Shown: positions 31,381-40,443 of the stretch, piece by piece
Layout of the letters: every line of letters begins with the position of its first letter
Numbering within the stretch: the first letter of the stretch is position 1
Source of the DNA: an uncultured Prevotellaceae bacterium
GTDB taxonomy: Bacteria; Bacteroidota; Bacteroidia; Bacteroidales; Bacteroidaceae
DNA: 64,000 nt
NCBI GenBank assembly: GCA_902790625.1
Contig: CADASP010000006.1
Coordinates: forward strand, 1 to 64,000
Direction of reading: 5' to 3'
Position numbers and translations under genes: made by a program
The notes under the pieces: model-generated
Databases searched by the model: none
What the model was told of the DNA's origin: nothing
The model's input: the letters and a program-made list of their open reading frames with translations, nothing else

Positions 31381-34300
31381 GGGAGCACTGTTTTTTTGCC
31401 GTTAATGATATAAACCCCTTTCTGCAAACGATGGACGTTGAGCGTTGAGCGTTGAACATTGGCCTGACGGCCTTGGAGGTCGTAGACACGCTGAACGTTC
31501 AACGTTGATTGTTCAACGTCCTTGACACCCTGCGACACCTGACTGATGGCGACGGTGGTGGGCTGAAGGCACGAGGTGGCCGGAACGTTCACGGTGACAT
31601 TGCCCGATGCCTTGTCGAAGCTCCAGTCGGCGGCGGGCTGGCCGTTGATGGTGGCCGATGCAGGCTCATGGCCCACGCCGAGGAACACCACCTGATAGGC
31701 GCGCGATGAGGGTTGGCCCTCGAAGCTGCCCACGGCCGCCCCGATAGTGAGTTGACGGCCATCGGCCACAGGGGTGTTGGTGAGGCTGGTCATAGTGTAA
31801 GCCCCGTTGATATAGTCCTGCGTGTCGCCGTCGTCTTCATAGAGCTGCGTCGAGCCCTCGCCGCCGGGTGCCACCATCAGTATCATCTCGCCAGGACGGC
31901 TCTTCAGGTTGCTGACGGCCGGATTGCAGGGGATAACAGCCCCAGCCTTGATGAACCAGGGGATTTCCTCTGGCAGATAGTTGCGGCTGACAACCTGCTT
32001 GCCGCCCACCAGCTTCTGCTGGCACACGTCGAACCACTCTCCCTCGGGCAGCCACGTCTGATGATAGGTGGTGCCGTCGGCATTGGCGGGGGTGACGATG
32101 GGCGACACGAGGATGTCGTCGCCAAACATATATTCCCCTTCGCGGCGGTAGGCCTCGTTCTCTTCGGGCCATTCGTAGTAGAGCGGTCGGCAGATGCTGA
32201 TGCCGGTGTCGTAGGCCTGGCGGGCAGCGGTGTAGATGTAGGGCATGAGCTGATAGCGCAGCTCCACGGCATCGAGCAGCAGGGGGAAATTGTCGTATTT
32301 CCAGATGCGGCGCTCGTTGTTCCACTGGCTGGCACCGTGGGTGCGGAAGATGGGCGAGAAAGCGCCATACTGCATCCAGCGCAGCATCAGCTCGGGGTTC
32401 GGGTCGCCCAGCTGCAGGTGTCCGCCCAGGTCGTGGCCCCAGTAGCCAAAACACACGTTCGAGGCCGTGGCGGTGAAGTAGGGCTGGAAGGCCAGCGAGC
32501 CAAAGGTGCCGTAGGTGTCGCCCGAGAAGCCGATGGGATAGCGGTGACTGCCCATGCCGCCCCAGCGGTGGAAGATGAGAGGACGGCGGTCGGCGCGGTT
32601 CAGGCGCATGTCGTTGTAGAAGACGTGGTTGCACCAGAACGTCTCGCCCAAGCCGTCGGTATAGTTGCTGGTCAGGTTCTGCTGCCAGTCGAGCCACCAG
32701 AAGTCGACACCCTGCTGCTCGCGCTCGCGGATGATGTATTGGAACATGGCACGATAGAAGCTGGGTTCCTCGAGCTTCCAGGGCACGCGTCCGTCCTCGT
32801 TGAGGCCAGTGGCGGCGCTGATTTCGCCGAAGTGGTCCTCGTGGCTACCCACGCCGTCGGCGGGATGCAGGTTCAGGGCCACCTTCAGGCCTTGGTTGTG
32901 CATCCAGTTGAGCAGTCCTTCGGGGTTGGGGATGAGGCTCTTGTTCCATGTCCAGCCCGTCCAGCCGTCTAAGTGCCAGTCCATGTCCATAATCATCACG
33001 TCAATGGGAATTACGTTGCGACGCATCTCGTTGGTCAGGTTGATGAAGTCCTGCTGCGAGTAGCGCTGATATTTGCTGTACCAATAGCCGAGGGCATAGA
33101 GCGGGGGCATGGGCTGCCGACCGGCTATCTGGATATAGTCGCCGATGGCCCCCTTGTAGTCGTGTCCATAGCCCATGAAATACCAGTCGTAGGCATTCTT
33201 GTCTACGGGTTCTGCCAACCAGTCGATGCCGTCGACCTGCCCTTCGAAGGCGAAGGTGGTGCTGCCGTCGCCGCGCTTCGTCTTCGGCGACTCGTCGATG
33301 ACGGCCCAGCCGCTGCGCGAGATGATGCCGTCCTCCAGGTCGTAGCGGTAGTTGTCGCCGCTGCCGCCGTCGAGGGTGCGGCGCGTGCCCTTCAGGTTCA
33401 GCGCGTCCTCCTTGCCGGGATACCACAGCACGTCGCGCCCACCCAACTGCATGGTGATGCAGAGGTTGTTGGGCGACTTCATGAGCGGACTGATGGTCGA
33501 CCCCACCTTATAGCGCAGCTTCAGCTCGTCGGTCTCGATGTAGAGGTAGCCGTTCTCCTCGCGGGTGGTATAGGCTGGCACGGGCAGCTGGCGGTTGATG
33601 ACGGCGAAGGTGGGACGGTCTTCAAAGTTCTGGCGCGTGCTCCACTGTATGCGTATCATGCGCGGGGTGAGCACGGTGAAGCGTGCGCGGCCCGAGGTGA
33701 TGATGCCCGACGAGGCTTGAGGGGTGTCGGGGTCGGGGTCGGAGGGGTCGGAGGGGGTGTCGGCACCCTGATGACTGATGCTGTTCATACTCATGGCCCT
33801 GTTGGCCAGCGGACTCAGGGCGGGCACATACAGTTCCAGGCTGCTCTTCAGCATCATGCCGTCGCAGATGCCCTGCACCTCTTCGGGCGACAGTGCTGCG
33901 CGCCAGAAGAACAGCTCGCTCCACTGCCGCTGCGTGCTGCTGTCGTCGACGTCGCCCACGGTGACGTCGGCCAGTGCGTTCAGTCGCTCGCGCTGCTCGC
34001 CGACAACGTTGCCATCGAGATAGAGCAGCGTGCGCCCCTGGGCGTAGTAGTGCGTCAGCGTCACCGTGTGCCACTGTCCGTCGTCGAGCGTGCCAACAGA
34101 GGTCAACGTCCTGTTCGTGGGATTGGTGTAGACCACATGCCCCTCGGCATCCACGTCAACACGCCCGAAGCGGGTGCCCGTAGTCAACGCCAGGGTGAGC
34201 AGTCGCCCAGCCTGAGCACCCTTCACCCTCACGCTGACGGTGAAGGGATGGATGATGCCCTCGCCCCTGAACTTCAGATAGCCGCCCTGCGCCAGCTTCA

Positions 34301-35237
34301 TGCAGCCACTCATCTGCCGCTCAGGCTGAGCCTTGCCAGCGGCCAGGGCATCGAAGAGCGACGGCGGCATGGCATAGAAGAACTCGCGATGGCCACCGGT
34401 GGTGGGGTGTGCGTTGTCCTGCTGATAGCCCGATGCCCAGTGGCCCGCCCCGTCGTCGATGGCGCCGAGCGTGTTCACCGATGCCACATCCCACTCGTGG
34501 ATGAGCATGTTCATGCGCTTGATGTAGGAATAATCCTCGGCGGTGAAGTCGCCGCGCGTGTAGTTGTTCATCACCACGGGCACCATGCCGTCGGCCTCGA
34601 TGCGGGCGATGAGCGTCTGCATGTTGCTGGAGAACTGGCTGAGCGTGGCCTCTTTGTTGCTGCTCTCGTGGATGCACTCGTTGCCCATGGAGAGGCCGAT
34701 GATGACGTAGCGCGAGTAGTTGCGCGTCAGCTCGTCGTAGCGGTCGAGCAGGTTTCGCGTGTTGTTGCCGCCTATCGACAGCCCCGACACGTAGAACGGA
34801 TACGGCGACGCACCATTGCTGTAGCGCTCGGCCAACTGCTGCCCATAGAGCCAGGCATAGCCCTTGTTGCCATCGGCACCCTGTCCGTTGCACACCGAAG
34901 AGCCGAAAGCCGAGATGCGATACGCGTCGGTGGGGGCCTCAAAACTCCATTGCTGCGTGTCCATGTTGAAGGTCACATGGTAGGTGCCGCCATTGATGCG
35001 GATGTTGGCCGAGCGGTAGTTCCTGTCGGGACATTCGAAATACACATACTTGTCGCTGAAGAGGAACACCCGGCTGTCGTCGAGCGTCACCTCCTGCTGC
35101 CACACCGCTCCGTCGGTGTTGGTCAGGGCCACGCCGCCCTGCGGGGCGATGTTGCCCTTCAGCCACAGCTCTTCACTGGCGGCACTGTGGGCCACTGCCA
35201 GCAAGACAAAACATATTGACAATAGTCTTTTCATCAT
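31377..35237 (-). CDS. Multidomain SGNH esterase - LamG - GH31 glycosidase
   Basis: A 1286-residue secreted protein. Order: signal peptide (1-20); a beta-sandwich (22-100); an SGNH/GDSL-type hydrolase (105-295) with FGSSVCNG (Ser114), GGNN, GLSMGNE (Asn186) and DNAHP (Asp274, His277); a LamG/concanavalin-like domain (about 315-475); a PSDPSDPDPD linker; and a GH31 module (about 510-1200). The GH31 nucleophile is Asp850 in DFWWLDWQQ and the acid/base is Asp907 in IGFSGD. A tail after heptamer repeats reads GVYIINGKK. GH31 retaining enzymes remove alpha-linked glucose, xylose or galactose; the SGNH domain would remove acyl groups, so one protein could de-esterify and trim a chain. The GH31 part closely resembles the 749-residue enzyme at 46462-48711. 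It leads its own operon under a shared-type promoter. Confidence 0.85.
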   Translation of the reverse strand: MMKRLLSICFVLLAVAHSAASEELWLKGNIAPQGGVALTNTDGAVWQQEVTLDDSRVFLFSDKYVYFECPDRNYRSANIRINGGTYHVTFNMDTQQWSFEAPTDAYRISAFGSSVCNGQGADGNKGYAWLYGQQLAERYSNGASPYPFYVSGLSIGGNNTRNLLDRYDELTRNYSRYVIIGLSMGNECIHESSNKEATLSQFSSNMQTLIARIEADGMVPVVMNNYTRGDFTAEDYSYIKRMNMLIHEWDVASVNTLGAIDDGAGHWASGYQQDNAHPTTGGHREFFYAMPPSLFDALAAGKAQPERQMSGCMKLAQGGYLKFRGEGIIHPFTVSVRVKGAQAGRLLTLALTTGTRFGRVDVDAEGHVVYTNPTNRTLTSVGTLDDGQWHTVTLTHYYAQGRTLLYLDGNVVGEQRERLNALADVTVGDVDDSSTQRQWSELFFWRAALSPEEVQGICDGMMLKSSLELYVPALSPLANRAMSMNSISHQGADTPSDPSDPDPDTPQASSGIITSGRARFTVLTPRMIRIQWSTRQNFEDRPTFAVINRQLPVPAYTTREENGYLYIETDELKLRYKVGSTISPLMKSPNNLCITMQLGGRDVLWYPGKEDALNLKGTRRTLDGGSGDNYRYDLEDGIISRSGWAVIDESPKTKRGDGSTTFAFEGQVDGIDWLAEPVDKNAYDWYFMGYGHDYKGAIGDYIQIAGRQPMPPLYALGYWYSKYQRYSQQDFINLTNEMRRNVIPIDVMIMDMDWHLDGWTGWTWNKSLIPNPEGLLNWMHNQGLKVALNLHPADGVGSHEDHFGEISAATGLNEDGRVPWKLEEPSFYRAMFQYIIREREQQGVDFWWLDWQQNLTSNYTDGLGETFWCNHVFYNDMRLNRADRRPLIFHRWGGMGSHRYPIGFSGDTYGTFGSLAFQPYFTATASNVCFGYWGHDLGGHLQLGDPNPELMLRWMQYGAFSPIFRTHGASQWNNERRIWKYDNFPLLLDAVELRYQLMPYIYTAARQAYDTGISICRPLYYEWPEENEAYRREGEYMFGDDILVSPIVTPANADGTTYHQTWLPEGEWFDVCQQKLVGGKQVVSRNYLPEEIPWFIKAGAVIPCNPAVSNLKSRPGEMILMVAPGGEGSTQLYEDDGDTQDYINGAYTMTSLTNTPVADGRQLTIGAAVGSFEGQPSSRAYQVVFLGVGHEPASATINGQPAADWSFDKASGNVTVNVPATSCLQPTTVAISQVSQGVKDVEQSTLNVQRVYDLQGRQANVQRSTLNVHRLQKGVYIINGKKTVLP
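31432..31520 (-). repeat. Two heptamer arrays (TTCAACG family) in the C-terminal tail of the SGNH-GH31 gene
   Basis: Units at 31432-31461 encode ANVQRSTLNVHR and at 31491-31520 encode DVEQSTLNVQR, on either side of the VYDLQGRQ strand of the tail. Confidence 0.8.
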
Positions 35238-35332
35238 CTATTTATTTTTTATTGCTTATTCTTCTTCGTCTCTGCTTCCCCAAGCGTCGCGCCCATGGCG
35301 CAGCTGGCTCTCGGTAGCCATCAACTTCGATG

Positions 35333-35402
35333 CAAAATTACTGCTTTTACGCGTATGCACGCAATAAATTAAATAATGTATAAGCCTCCGTCGCGCAATA
35401 CA
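35333..35402 (-). promoter_or_regulatory. Promoter and operator of the SGNH-GH31 operon
   Basis: On the - strand TAATTTTG (35333-35340) is the -7 element. Exactly 34 bases upstream ends ATACATT (35375-35381), the near half of an inverted repeat TGTAT-N16-ATACA (halves 35377-35381 and 35398-35402). The same arrangement precedes the GH31 operon at 48.8 kb and the SusC operon at 59.2 kb. Confidence 0.7.
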
Positions 35403-35828
35403 ATTCTTTGTACACTGATAATCAGCTGGTTTATCATCGCCCTCAGTGCGTCGGTGTATAAGCATTATATGGGGGCAGATGTCGTTTTAGCGGATTTAGG
35501 CCACGACAAATCGGGGACAGGGGACATCGGAAGGGGAAAAACACCGTGACTTTTAGGTTGGCAGCGTTCGCTGCCATTATTGGCAGCGGCCGCTGCCAAT
35601 GATGGCGGCGGCCGCGAACAATGATGGCAGCGGCCGCTGCCAACCTGTTTTCACGCTATATGCCAATCTCATTGTGAAAGGCAATAGCGAAGAGGGAGGC
35701 CTACGGCGTAACGCGAATGACCGTGAATGAAACGTAAATGAGCCGTGATTTTTATTCGAATACGGTTGAAAAGACGCTACCGTCTTTTCAACCGCAACAA
35801 AGAAGTGCCATCGACGCTGCCCCTGCGA
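35403..35828. other. Gene-free stretch between two operons
   Basis: It holds the second GGCAGCGG palindrome cluster (35534-35650) and a hairpin GGTTGAAAAGACG / CGTCTTTTCAACC (35764-35793). The hairpin lies downstream of the GH27 stop and may end the GH31-GH27 operon, although it lacks a T-run. No gene was recognised. Confidence 0.5.
35534..35650 (+). repeat. GGCAGCGGCCGCTGCC palindrome cluster, copy 2
   Basis: Same lead-in (GGAAAAACACCGTGAC) and the same order of palindromes as 21293-21409, with a few base changes in the spacers. Confidence 0.75.
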
Positions 35829-37427
35829 CTACTTGTCGGCAATGAACTGCAACTCGATGTAGTCGATGTTGGGCGCAAAGCCCACGGGCTGGCCCAGACG
35901 GATGGCGTTGTAGCCTGGCTGCAGCTTCACCTCGGCCTCCACGGTGCTCCACTTGTCGTCCCAGCCGCCACTGTTCAGATTGTTGAAGAAGCCTTGGTCC
36001 ACACCGTTCACATGCAGCTGCAGGTCGCGGTTCTCAGCGGCGGCATAGCAGATGGAGAGCTTGTAGCGGCCACCTCGGCTGTAGACATTGCGCCACTCGA
36101 TGTAGTTGTTGGCGAGATTGCCCACCCAGCCCACATAGGCGCCCAGGTCGGCAGCCGCCGACTCCATGGGACGCGCATTGGGGAATCCGTTGATCTCCTG
36201 ATACTTGTTGGCCCATGCTTCTTCGCCCTGATAGCGCTGACGCTCCTGTCGGGTGCCAGTGACGAAATAGGCTTGCGAGCCGTGGGCGGGAACGGTGACC
36301 GTGACGCGCTTTCCCTCGGCATACTGCTTGTCGGTGTTGGTGAGACAGTCGTGGAGCTTGACGCTACCACCCATCTCAAGGGCGGCCATGTCGAGCTGGA
36401 TGGCATTCTGCTCATCGCTCAAGTTGACCACCACCACGGCACGCTTGTTGCCATGCAGCTGCTCCACATCCTTGGCCACCACATACACATCGCCCACGCG
36501 CTGCACCACGGGGGCTCCCAGCCCCAGCACGTCCTGGTTCATGGCGATGAGGTCTTTGTTCTTCAGCAGGGTGAGCGATGCCTGGGGAATCTTCGTCAGG
36601 TCGCAACCGATGAGCAGGGGCGAGCCGGTGATGCACCAGTAGGCCATGTGCGTCACCTCTTCGTCGTGGCTCAGCGTGCGGCCAATCTCGAGCATGTCCA
36701 TGTCGTTGTAGTGGCCACCACCGGTGTAGGCCTGGATGTAGAGGTTCTCCTTGATGAGGTCGCGCACCGACTGCCAGCCGCACCAGATGTCGCCGGTGGT
36801 GCGCCACGAGTCGGCCACGTCGCTAATCCACGTGCCGGGATAGGCCCAGCGGCACACGTTGAACACGATGTCCTTGCCCAGTGCCTGCTCCTGCCGCTTG
36901 ATGGCCTCGCCAATCTTGGTGTACTGCGTGCGCTCGTCGAGATGCAGATGATTGCCGCCGCAATAGTCGACCTTGATGAAATCGAAGTTCCATTCGCCGA
37001 AGTAGAGCCTGCAGTCCTCGTCCTCATGGCCATAGAAGCCCACGTTCAGGCCATCGGGCTTCACGTTGCCCGAGCCACAGGTGTTGTCGCCGGCATCGGA
37101 ATAGATGCCCGCCTTCAGGCCCAGCCCGTGGATATAGTCGGTGAGGTAGCGCATGCCTCGGGGGAAGAGCTTGCTGTTCAAGATGAGCTTGCCGTCGCGG
37201 CCTCGGCCGTCCCAATAGCCGTCGTCGATGTTGATATACTTGTAGCCAACATCGGCCAGGCCAGTGCTAATCATAGCATCGGCCTGGCTCTTGATGATAT
37301 CTTCGCTGATGTTGAGCGCAAAAGTGTTCCACGAACTCCAGCCCATGGTGGGGGTCTTCACTCCCTGGGCACCAAGTGCACTGCACACCAGCGCTGCCAA
37401 AGCAGTCAGATAAGTCCTTCTCTTCAT
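35829..37427 (-). CDS. GH27 alpha-galactosidase-type enzyme with C-terminal carbohydrate-binding domain
   Basis: A 532-residue secreted enzyme with a signal peptide ending near LGAQG. The GH27 barrel (residues 22-370) starts TPTMGWSSWNTF and has YINIDDGYWD, GLKAGIYSDAG, the nucleophile Asp154 in FIKVDYCGG and the acid/base Asp213 in SWRTTGDIW. The C-terminal 125 residues (GGRYKLSICYA, YNAIRLG, IDYIELQF) look like a CBM6/35-type beta-sandwich. GH27 retaining enzymes remove alpha-galactose or alpha-GalNAc, and some act on isomalto-dextrans. It is the last gene of the GH31-GLUG-GH31-GLUG-GH27 operon, 3 bases after the GLUG gene. Confidence 0.9.
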   Translation of the reverse strand: MKRRTYLTALAALVCSALGAQGVKTPTMGWSSWNTFALNISEDIIKSQADAMISTGLADVGYKYINIDDGYWDGRGRDGKLILNSKLFPRGMRYLTDYIHGLGLKAGIYSDAGDNTCGSGNVKPDGLNVGFYGHEDEDCRLYFGEWNFDFIKVDYCGGNHLHLDERTQYTKIGEAIKRQEQALGKDIVFNVCRWAYPGTWISDVADSWRTTGDIWCGWQSVRDLIKENLYIQAYTGGGHYNDMDMLEIGRTLSHDEEVTHMAYWCITGSPLLIGCDLTKIPQASLTLLKNKDLIAMNQDVLGLGAPVVQRVGDVYVVAKDVEQLHGNKRAVVVVNLSDEQNAIQLDMAALEMGGSVKLHDCLTNTDKQYAEGKRVTVTVPAHGSQAYFVTGTRQERQRYQGEEAWANKYQEINGFPNARPMESAAADLGAYVGWVGNLANNYIEWRNVYSRGGRYKLSICYAAAENRDLQLHVNGVDQGFFNNLNSGGWDDKWSTVEAEVKLQPGYNAIRLGQPVGFAPNIDYIELQFIADK

Positions 37428-37430
37428 ATC

Positions 37431-40397
37431 TTAACGCACTAATTGCTTCTTGCCATTGACGATGTAGAGGCCCTTCGGCAGACGCTGAGCGTTGACGCGG
37501 CGGCCTTGCAGGTCGTAGATGCGCTGAACGTTAAACGTTGAAGGTTGAACGTCGCTGATTCCGGTGGTGATGCCACTATCGTAGAGCACGGGGTGGCCAT
37601 CCACCTCGGCGCTGAGGAACCAGATGCCGGGAGCGGCCTCGCTGAGCGCGGCATAGACGACGCCGTTGGTGAAGTCCTCGATGGGGCTGGCGGGCAGGGC
37701 GGGCCAGTTGGTGACGGGGTCGAAGCAGTTGGTGATTTGGATGTTGTTGCCACGAGCAAACGACTCGCTGCCATCGCCCTGCACGGTGCCCATGTTGTAG
37801 CAGTTGATGGTCTTGGCATCGTTGCCGAGCCATCCGCTGATACCGCCACTCTCGAGTGCGCTGCTGATGTCGCCCGTGTTGTAGCAGTTCTCCAGCGTCA
37901 GCTTCAGCTCGCCCGAGGTGTTGCAGCCCACGATGCCACCAGCGTTCTGGTTCCAAGCCACCACATCGGCCTCGTTGCCCAGCTGCTGCAGCAGCACGTC
38001 GCCATTGCCAGCCACGTGGCCAACGAATGCGCCAACGAAGTGATGACCCACGATGTAGCAAGTGTTGTCGAGCGTGAAGTTGCGGATGACGGCACCTGCG
38101 GTAGCCTCGTTGAAGAAGCCGGCGGGGTTCTCATTGTCCTGCTTGTCGATGACGAGATTGCTGATGATGTGCTGCTGGCCGTCGAAGACGCCGCAGAAGG
38201 GCATGGCAGGACTGCCGATGCCGACGAAGGAGGTGATATCGCCCATGTCGATGTCGGCAACGAGAACAGCGTTGGCACTACCATCAACCATGTTGGTGTA
38301 GAAGGCAAACCAGTTCAGCTGCTTGTCGGTTTCCAGCTCAAAGAAGCCCTCGGCATTGGCCGTCAGGAAGTCGGGCTGCAGACTGCCACAATTGTCGCAG
38401 AAGCCCCACTCGGTCCACTCGTGGTCGGCGATGGTGCTGCCCTCGGTGTTGGAGAAGGTGAGTTCGCTGCCCTCAACGGGAGTGATTCCATCGCACTCCA
38501 GGTTGCCGTTGGCATAGACGATGGCGGTGCCGAAAGGCAGGGGATAGCTGTCGGTGCCGATGAGCTGATACCAGTTGACATTCTGGCTCTGATTGTTGTT
38601 CATCAGGTAGCACAGCTGTCCGCTGGCCAGCCAAGCCTCTTCATAGTCCTCGGGAGCACCGGCGTTGTCGGTGTTCTCGCTGTTCAGGTCATAGGAGTTG
38701 ATGAACGAGGGCTGGTTGCCGCGTGCCAGCGACTTGCTGCCGTCGTAGCCGCCCGTCTTCTCAATGCGGCCGGTGTTCCAACAGTTGGTCAGGCTGACGC
38801 GCGGAGTCCAAGCCGTGAAGGCACCGTTCTCCACACCGCCCATGATGTTGCCCGTGTTGTAGCAGTTGCGGATGGCCACCTTCAGGTTGCCGCTCCAGTC
38901 GCGTGCCACGAAGCCGGCATTGTTGGTGGTGGTCACGTCGAACGACATCTCGTTGCCCACATTCTCGATGGTGACCACGTCGCCATAAGCATCGCCGTTG
39001 ATGCAACCCACGAGGGCGGCCACGTTGGCACCGCCAGTGCCCTGCATCTTGCAGCTGCTGTCGATGATGAGGTTGCGGATGATGGTGCCACCGGCACAGA
39101 CGCTGAACAAGCCCTGCTCCTTCTTGGTGCCGTCGAGGGTCATGTTGAGGATGCGATGGCCCTGTCCGTCGAAGACACCACTAAACTTGCTGGCATCGGT
39201 TCCCATGGGGATGAAGTTGTAGTCGCTGAGGTCGAGGTCGGCAGTGAGGTGGGCGTTCACGTGTCCGTCGACAGTGTTGACGAGCATCATAAACCAGTTG
39301 TAGGCTTTCTTGTCGGCAATGGGATAGCAGCCGTCGGCATCAGGGGTGAGGAAGTCGGGCTGCATGGCATCGCAAACCACGCAGAAGCCCCAGTCGTTCC
39401 ACTGGTGGTCGTCTTGCTGAGCTGTGCCCTCGGTGTTGCTGTAGGTGACGTCGCCCTTCGGTATGCCGTCGCATTTCAGTCCGCCAATGGCATAGACCAC
39501 ATCGGTGCCTATCGGCGAGGGCATCAGGTCGGTGCCCAGGGTCTGGAACCATGCCGGCTCGGCGCTCTGGCTGCCGTTGAGCAGGAAGCAGAGTTCGCCA
39601 ATGGCGGCCTGCTCGGCGGTGGCGGCGGTGGCACCCTTGTCGTTCTTCATGCCCTCGATGCTGCCAACGTAGTAGCAGTTCAGCACATTGCCGTTGTTGC
39701 GGCAGATGATGTCGTTGTTGCTGCCCTGCATCACGTTGAAGCCGGAGGCATCCACCAGACAGTTCTTGATGTAGTTATTGTTGTTGTTATTGTTGGTCCA
39801 GCCCACGATGCCGCCACAGCCTTCGCGGTTGGGGGCGTTGATCTGGCCAAAGAAGGCACAGTTCTCGATGGTGTTGGAGCCGTTGACATCCTCGAAGCTG
39901 CCGCAGATGCCGCCGTGGGTGGCATCGCCACCGTTGTCGTCGGTGATAATGACGTAGCTGACGCAGTTCTGGATGGTGGTGCCACTCTGCCAAAGGCCGC
40001 CCACCACGCCGCCTGCCAGCTTCGACGAGGTGTTGATGGTGCCCTCAACGATGAGGTTCTTGATGGTGGCGCCGTTGACGCGGCGGAAGGGAGCCACGCG
40101 TTCCTCGTCGAGATTGTAGTTGATGGTGAGCTTGTGGCCTTTGCCGTCGAAGGTGCCACGGAAGGGCTTGCCGCCGCCGTTGATGCCCACCATGGCGTTG
40201 CCTTCCACGGCGACATCGGCGGTGAGCTCGGCATTCAGCTGCTGGTCGCTGCCATCGTTGTGGAGCGCACAGAATTCAGCCCAATCCTGCGATGAGCCAA
40301 TCTTGTAGACACCGTCGACGGGCGTAATGGCGAAGGCGGTGCTGCTTGCGAGCCATCCCATGGCCAGAGCAAGCACGAATCTGAGGTTCTTTTTCAT
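37431..40397 (-). CDS. Secreted GLUG-repeat beta-helix protein, copy 1
   Basis: A 988-residue secreted protein with signal peptide ending STAFA. It has three similar repeat blocks. Each starts with a line such as LNWFAFYTNMVDGSANAVLVADIDMGD, continues with FDGQQHIISNLVID and strands like GAVIRNFTLDNTC, and has GLUG-type turns (GGIVGWTNN, NCYNTGDI). Blocks are separated by a CxxC motif (FCVVCDAM near 39370, FCDNCGSL near 38395). The tail IYDLQGRRVNAQRLPKGLYIVNGKKQLVR is a short Por-like tail preceded by heptamer repeats. GLUG repeats occur in bacterial adhesins and bacteriocin-like or IgA-protease-type surface proteins. In this operon of glycosidases it may bind glycan or cells; no catalytic site is seen. 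Confidence 0.75.
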   Translation of the reverse strand: MKKNLRFVLALAMGWLASSTAFAITPVDGVYKIGSSQDWAEFCALHNDGSDQQLNAELTADVAVEGNAMVGINGGGKPFRGTFDGKGHKLTINYNLDEERVAPFRRVNGATIKNLIVEGTINTSSKLAGGVVGGLWQSGTTIQNCVSYVIITDDNGGDATHGGICGSFEDVNGSNTIENCAFFGQINAPNREGCGGIVGWTNNNNNNNYIKNCLVDASGFNVMQGSNNDIICRNNGNVLNCYYVGSIEGMKNDKGATAATAEQAAIGELCFLLNGSQSAEPAWFQTLGTDLMPSPIGTDVVYAIGGLKCDGIPKGDVTYSNTEGTAQQDDHQWNDWGFCVVCDAMQPDFLTPDADGCYPIADKKAYNWFMMLVNTVDGHVNAHLTADLDLSDYNFIPMGTDASKFSGVFDGQGHRILNMTLDGTKKEQGLFSVCAGGTIIRNLIIDSSCKMQGTGGANVAALVGCINGDAYGDVVTIENVGNEMSFDVTTTNNAGFVARDWSGNLKVAIRNCYNTGNIMGGVENGAFTAWTPRVSLTNCWNTGRIEKTGGYDGSKSLARGNQPSFINSYDLNSENTDNAGAPEDYEEAWLASGQLCYLMNNNQSQNVNWYQLIGTDSYPLPFGTAIVYANGNLECDGITPVEGSELTFSNTEGSTIADHEWTEWGFCDNCGSLQPDFLTANAEGFFELETDKQLNWFAFYTNMVDGSANAVLVADIDMGDITSFVGIGSPAMPFCGVFDGQQHIISNLVIDKQDNENPAGFFNEATAGAVIRNFTLDNTCYIVGHHFVGAFVGHVAGNGDVLLQQLGNEADVVAWNQNAGGIVGCNTSGELKLTLENCYNTGDISSALESGGISGWLGNDAKTINCYNMGTVQGDGSESFARGNNIQITNCFDPVTNWPALPASPIEDFTNGVVYAALSEAAPGIWFLSAEVDGHPVLYDSGITTGISDVQPSTFNVQRIYDLQGRRVNAQRLPKGLYIVNGKKQLVR
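37524..37552 (-). repeat. Heptamer array (TTCAACG family) before a GLUG-protein tail
   Basis: About four slightly degenerate units that encode DVQPSTFNVQR immediately before IYDLQGRR. Confidence 0.75.
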
Positions 40398-40443
40398 GTT
40401 GATAGTTGTTTTGTTATTAATAGGTATTATTTAGGTGATTGTT

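Noticed and set aside
32973..35219. Long + strand open frame of about 750 codons
   Set aside because: Antisense to the SGNH-GH31 gene; no signal peptide or recognisable motif.
37545..40295. Very long + strand open frame of about 910 codons
   Set aside because: Antisense to the GLUG protein, and mirrors its repeats; the - strand product has a signal peptide and clear repeats.
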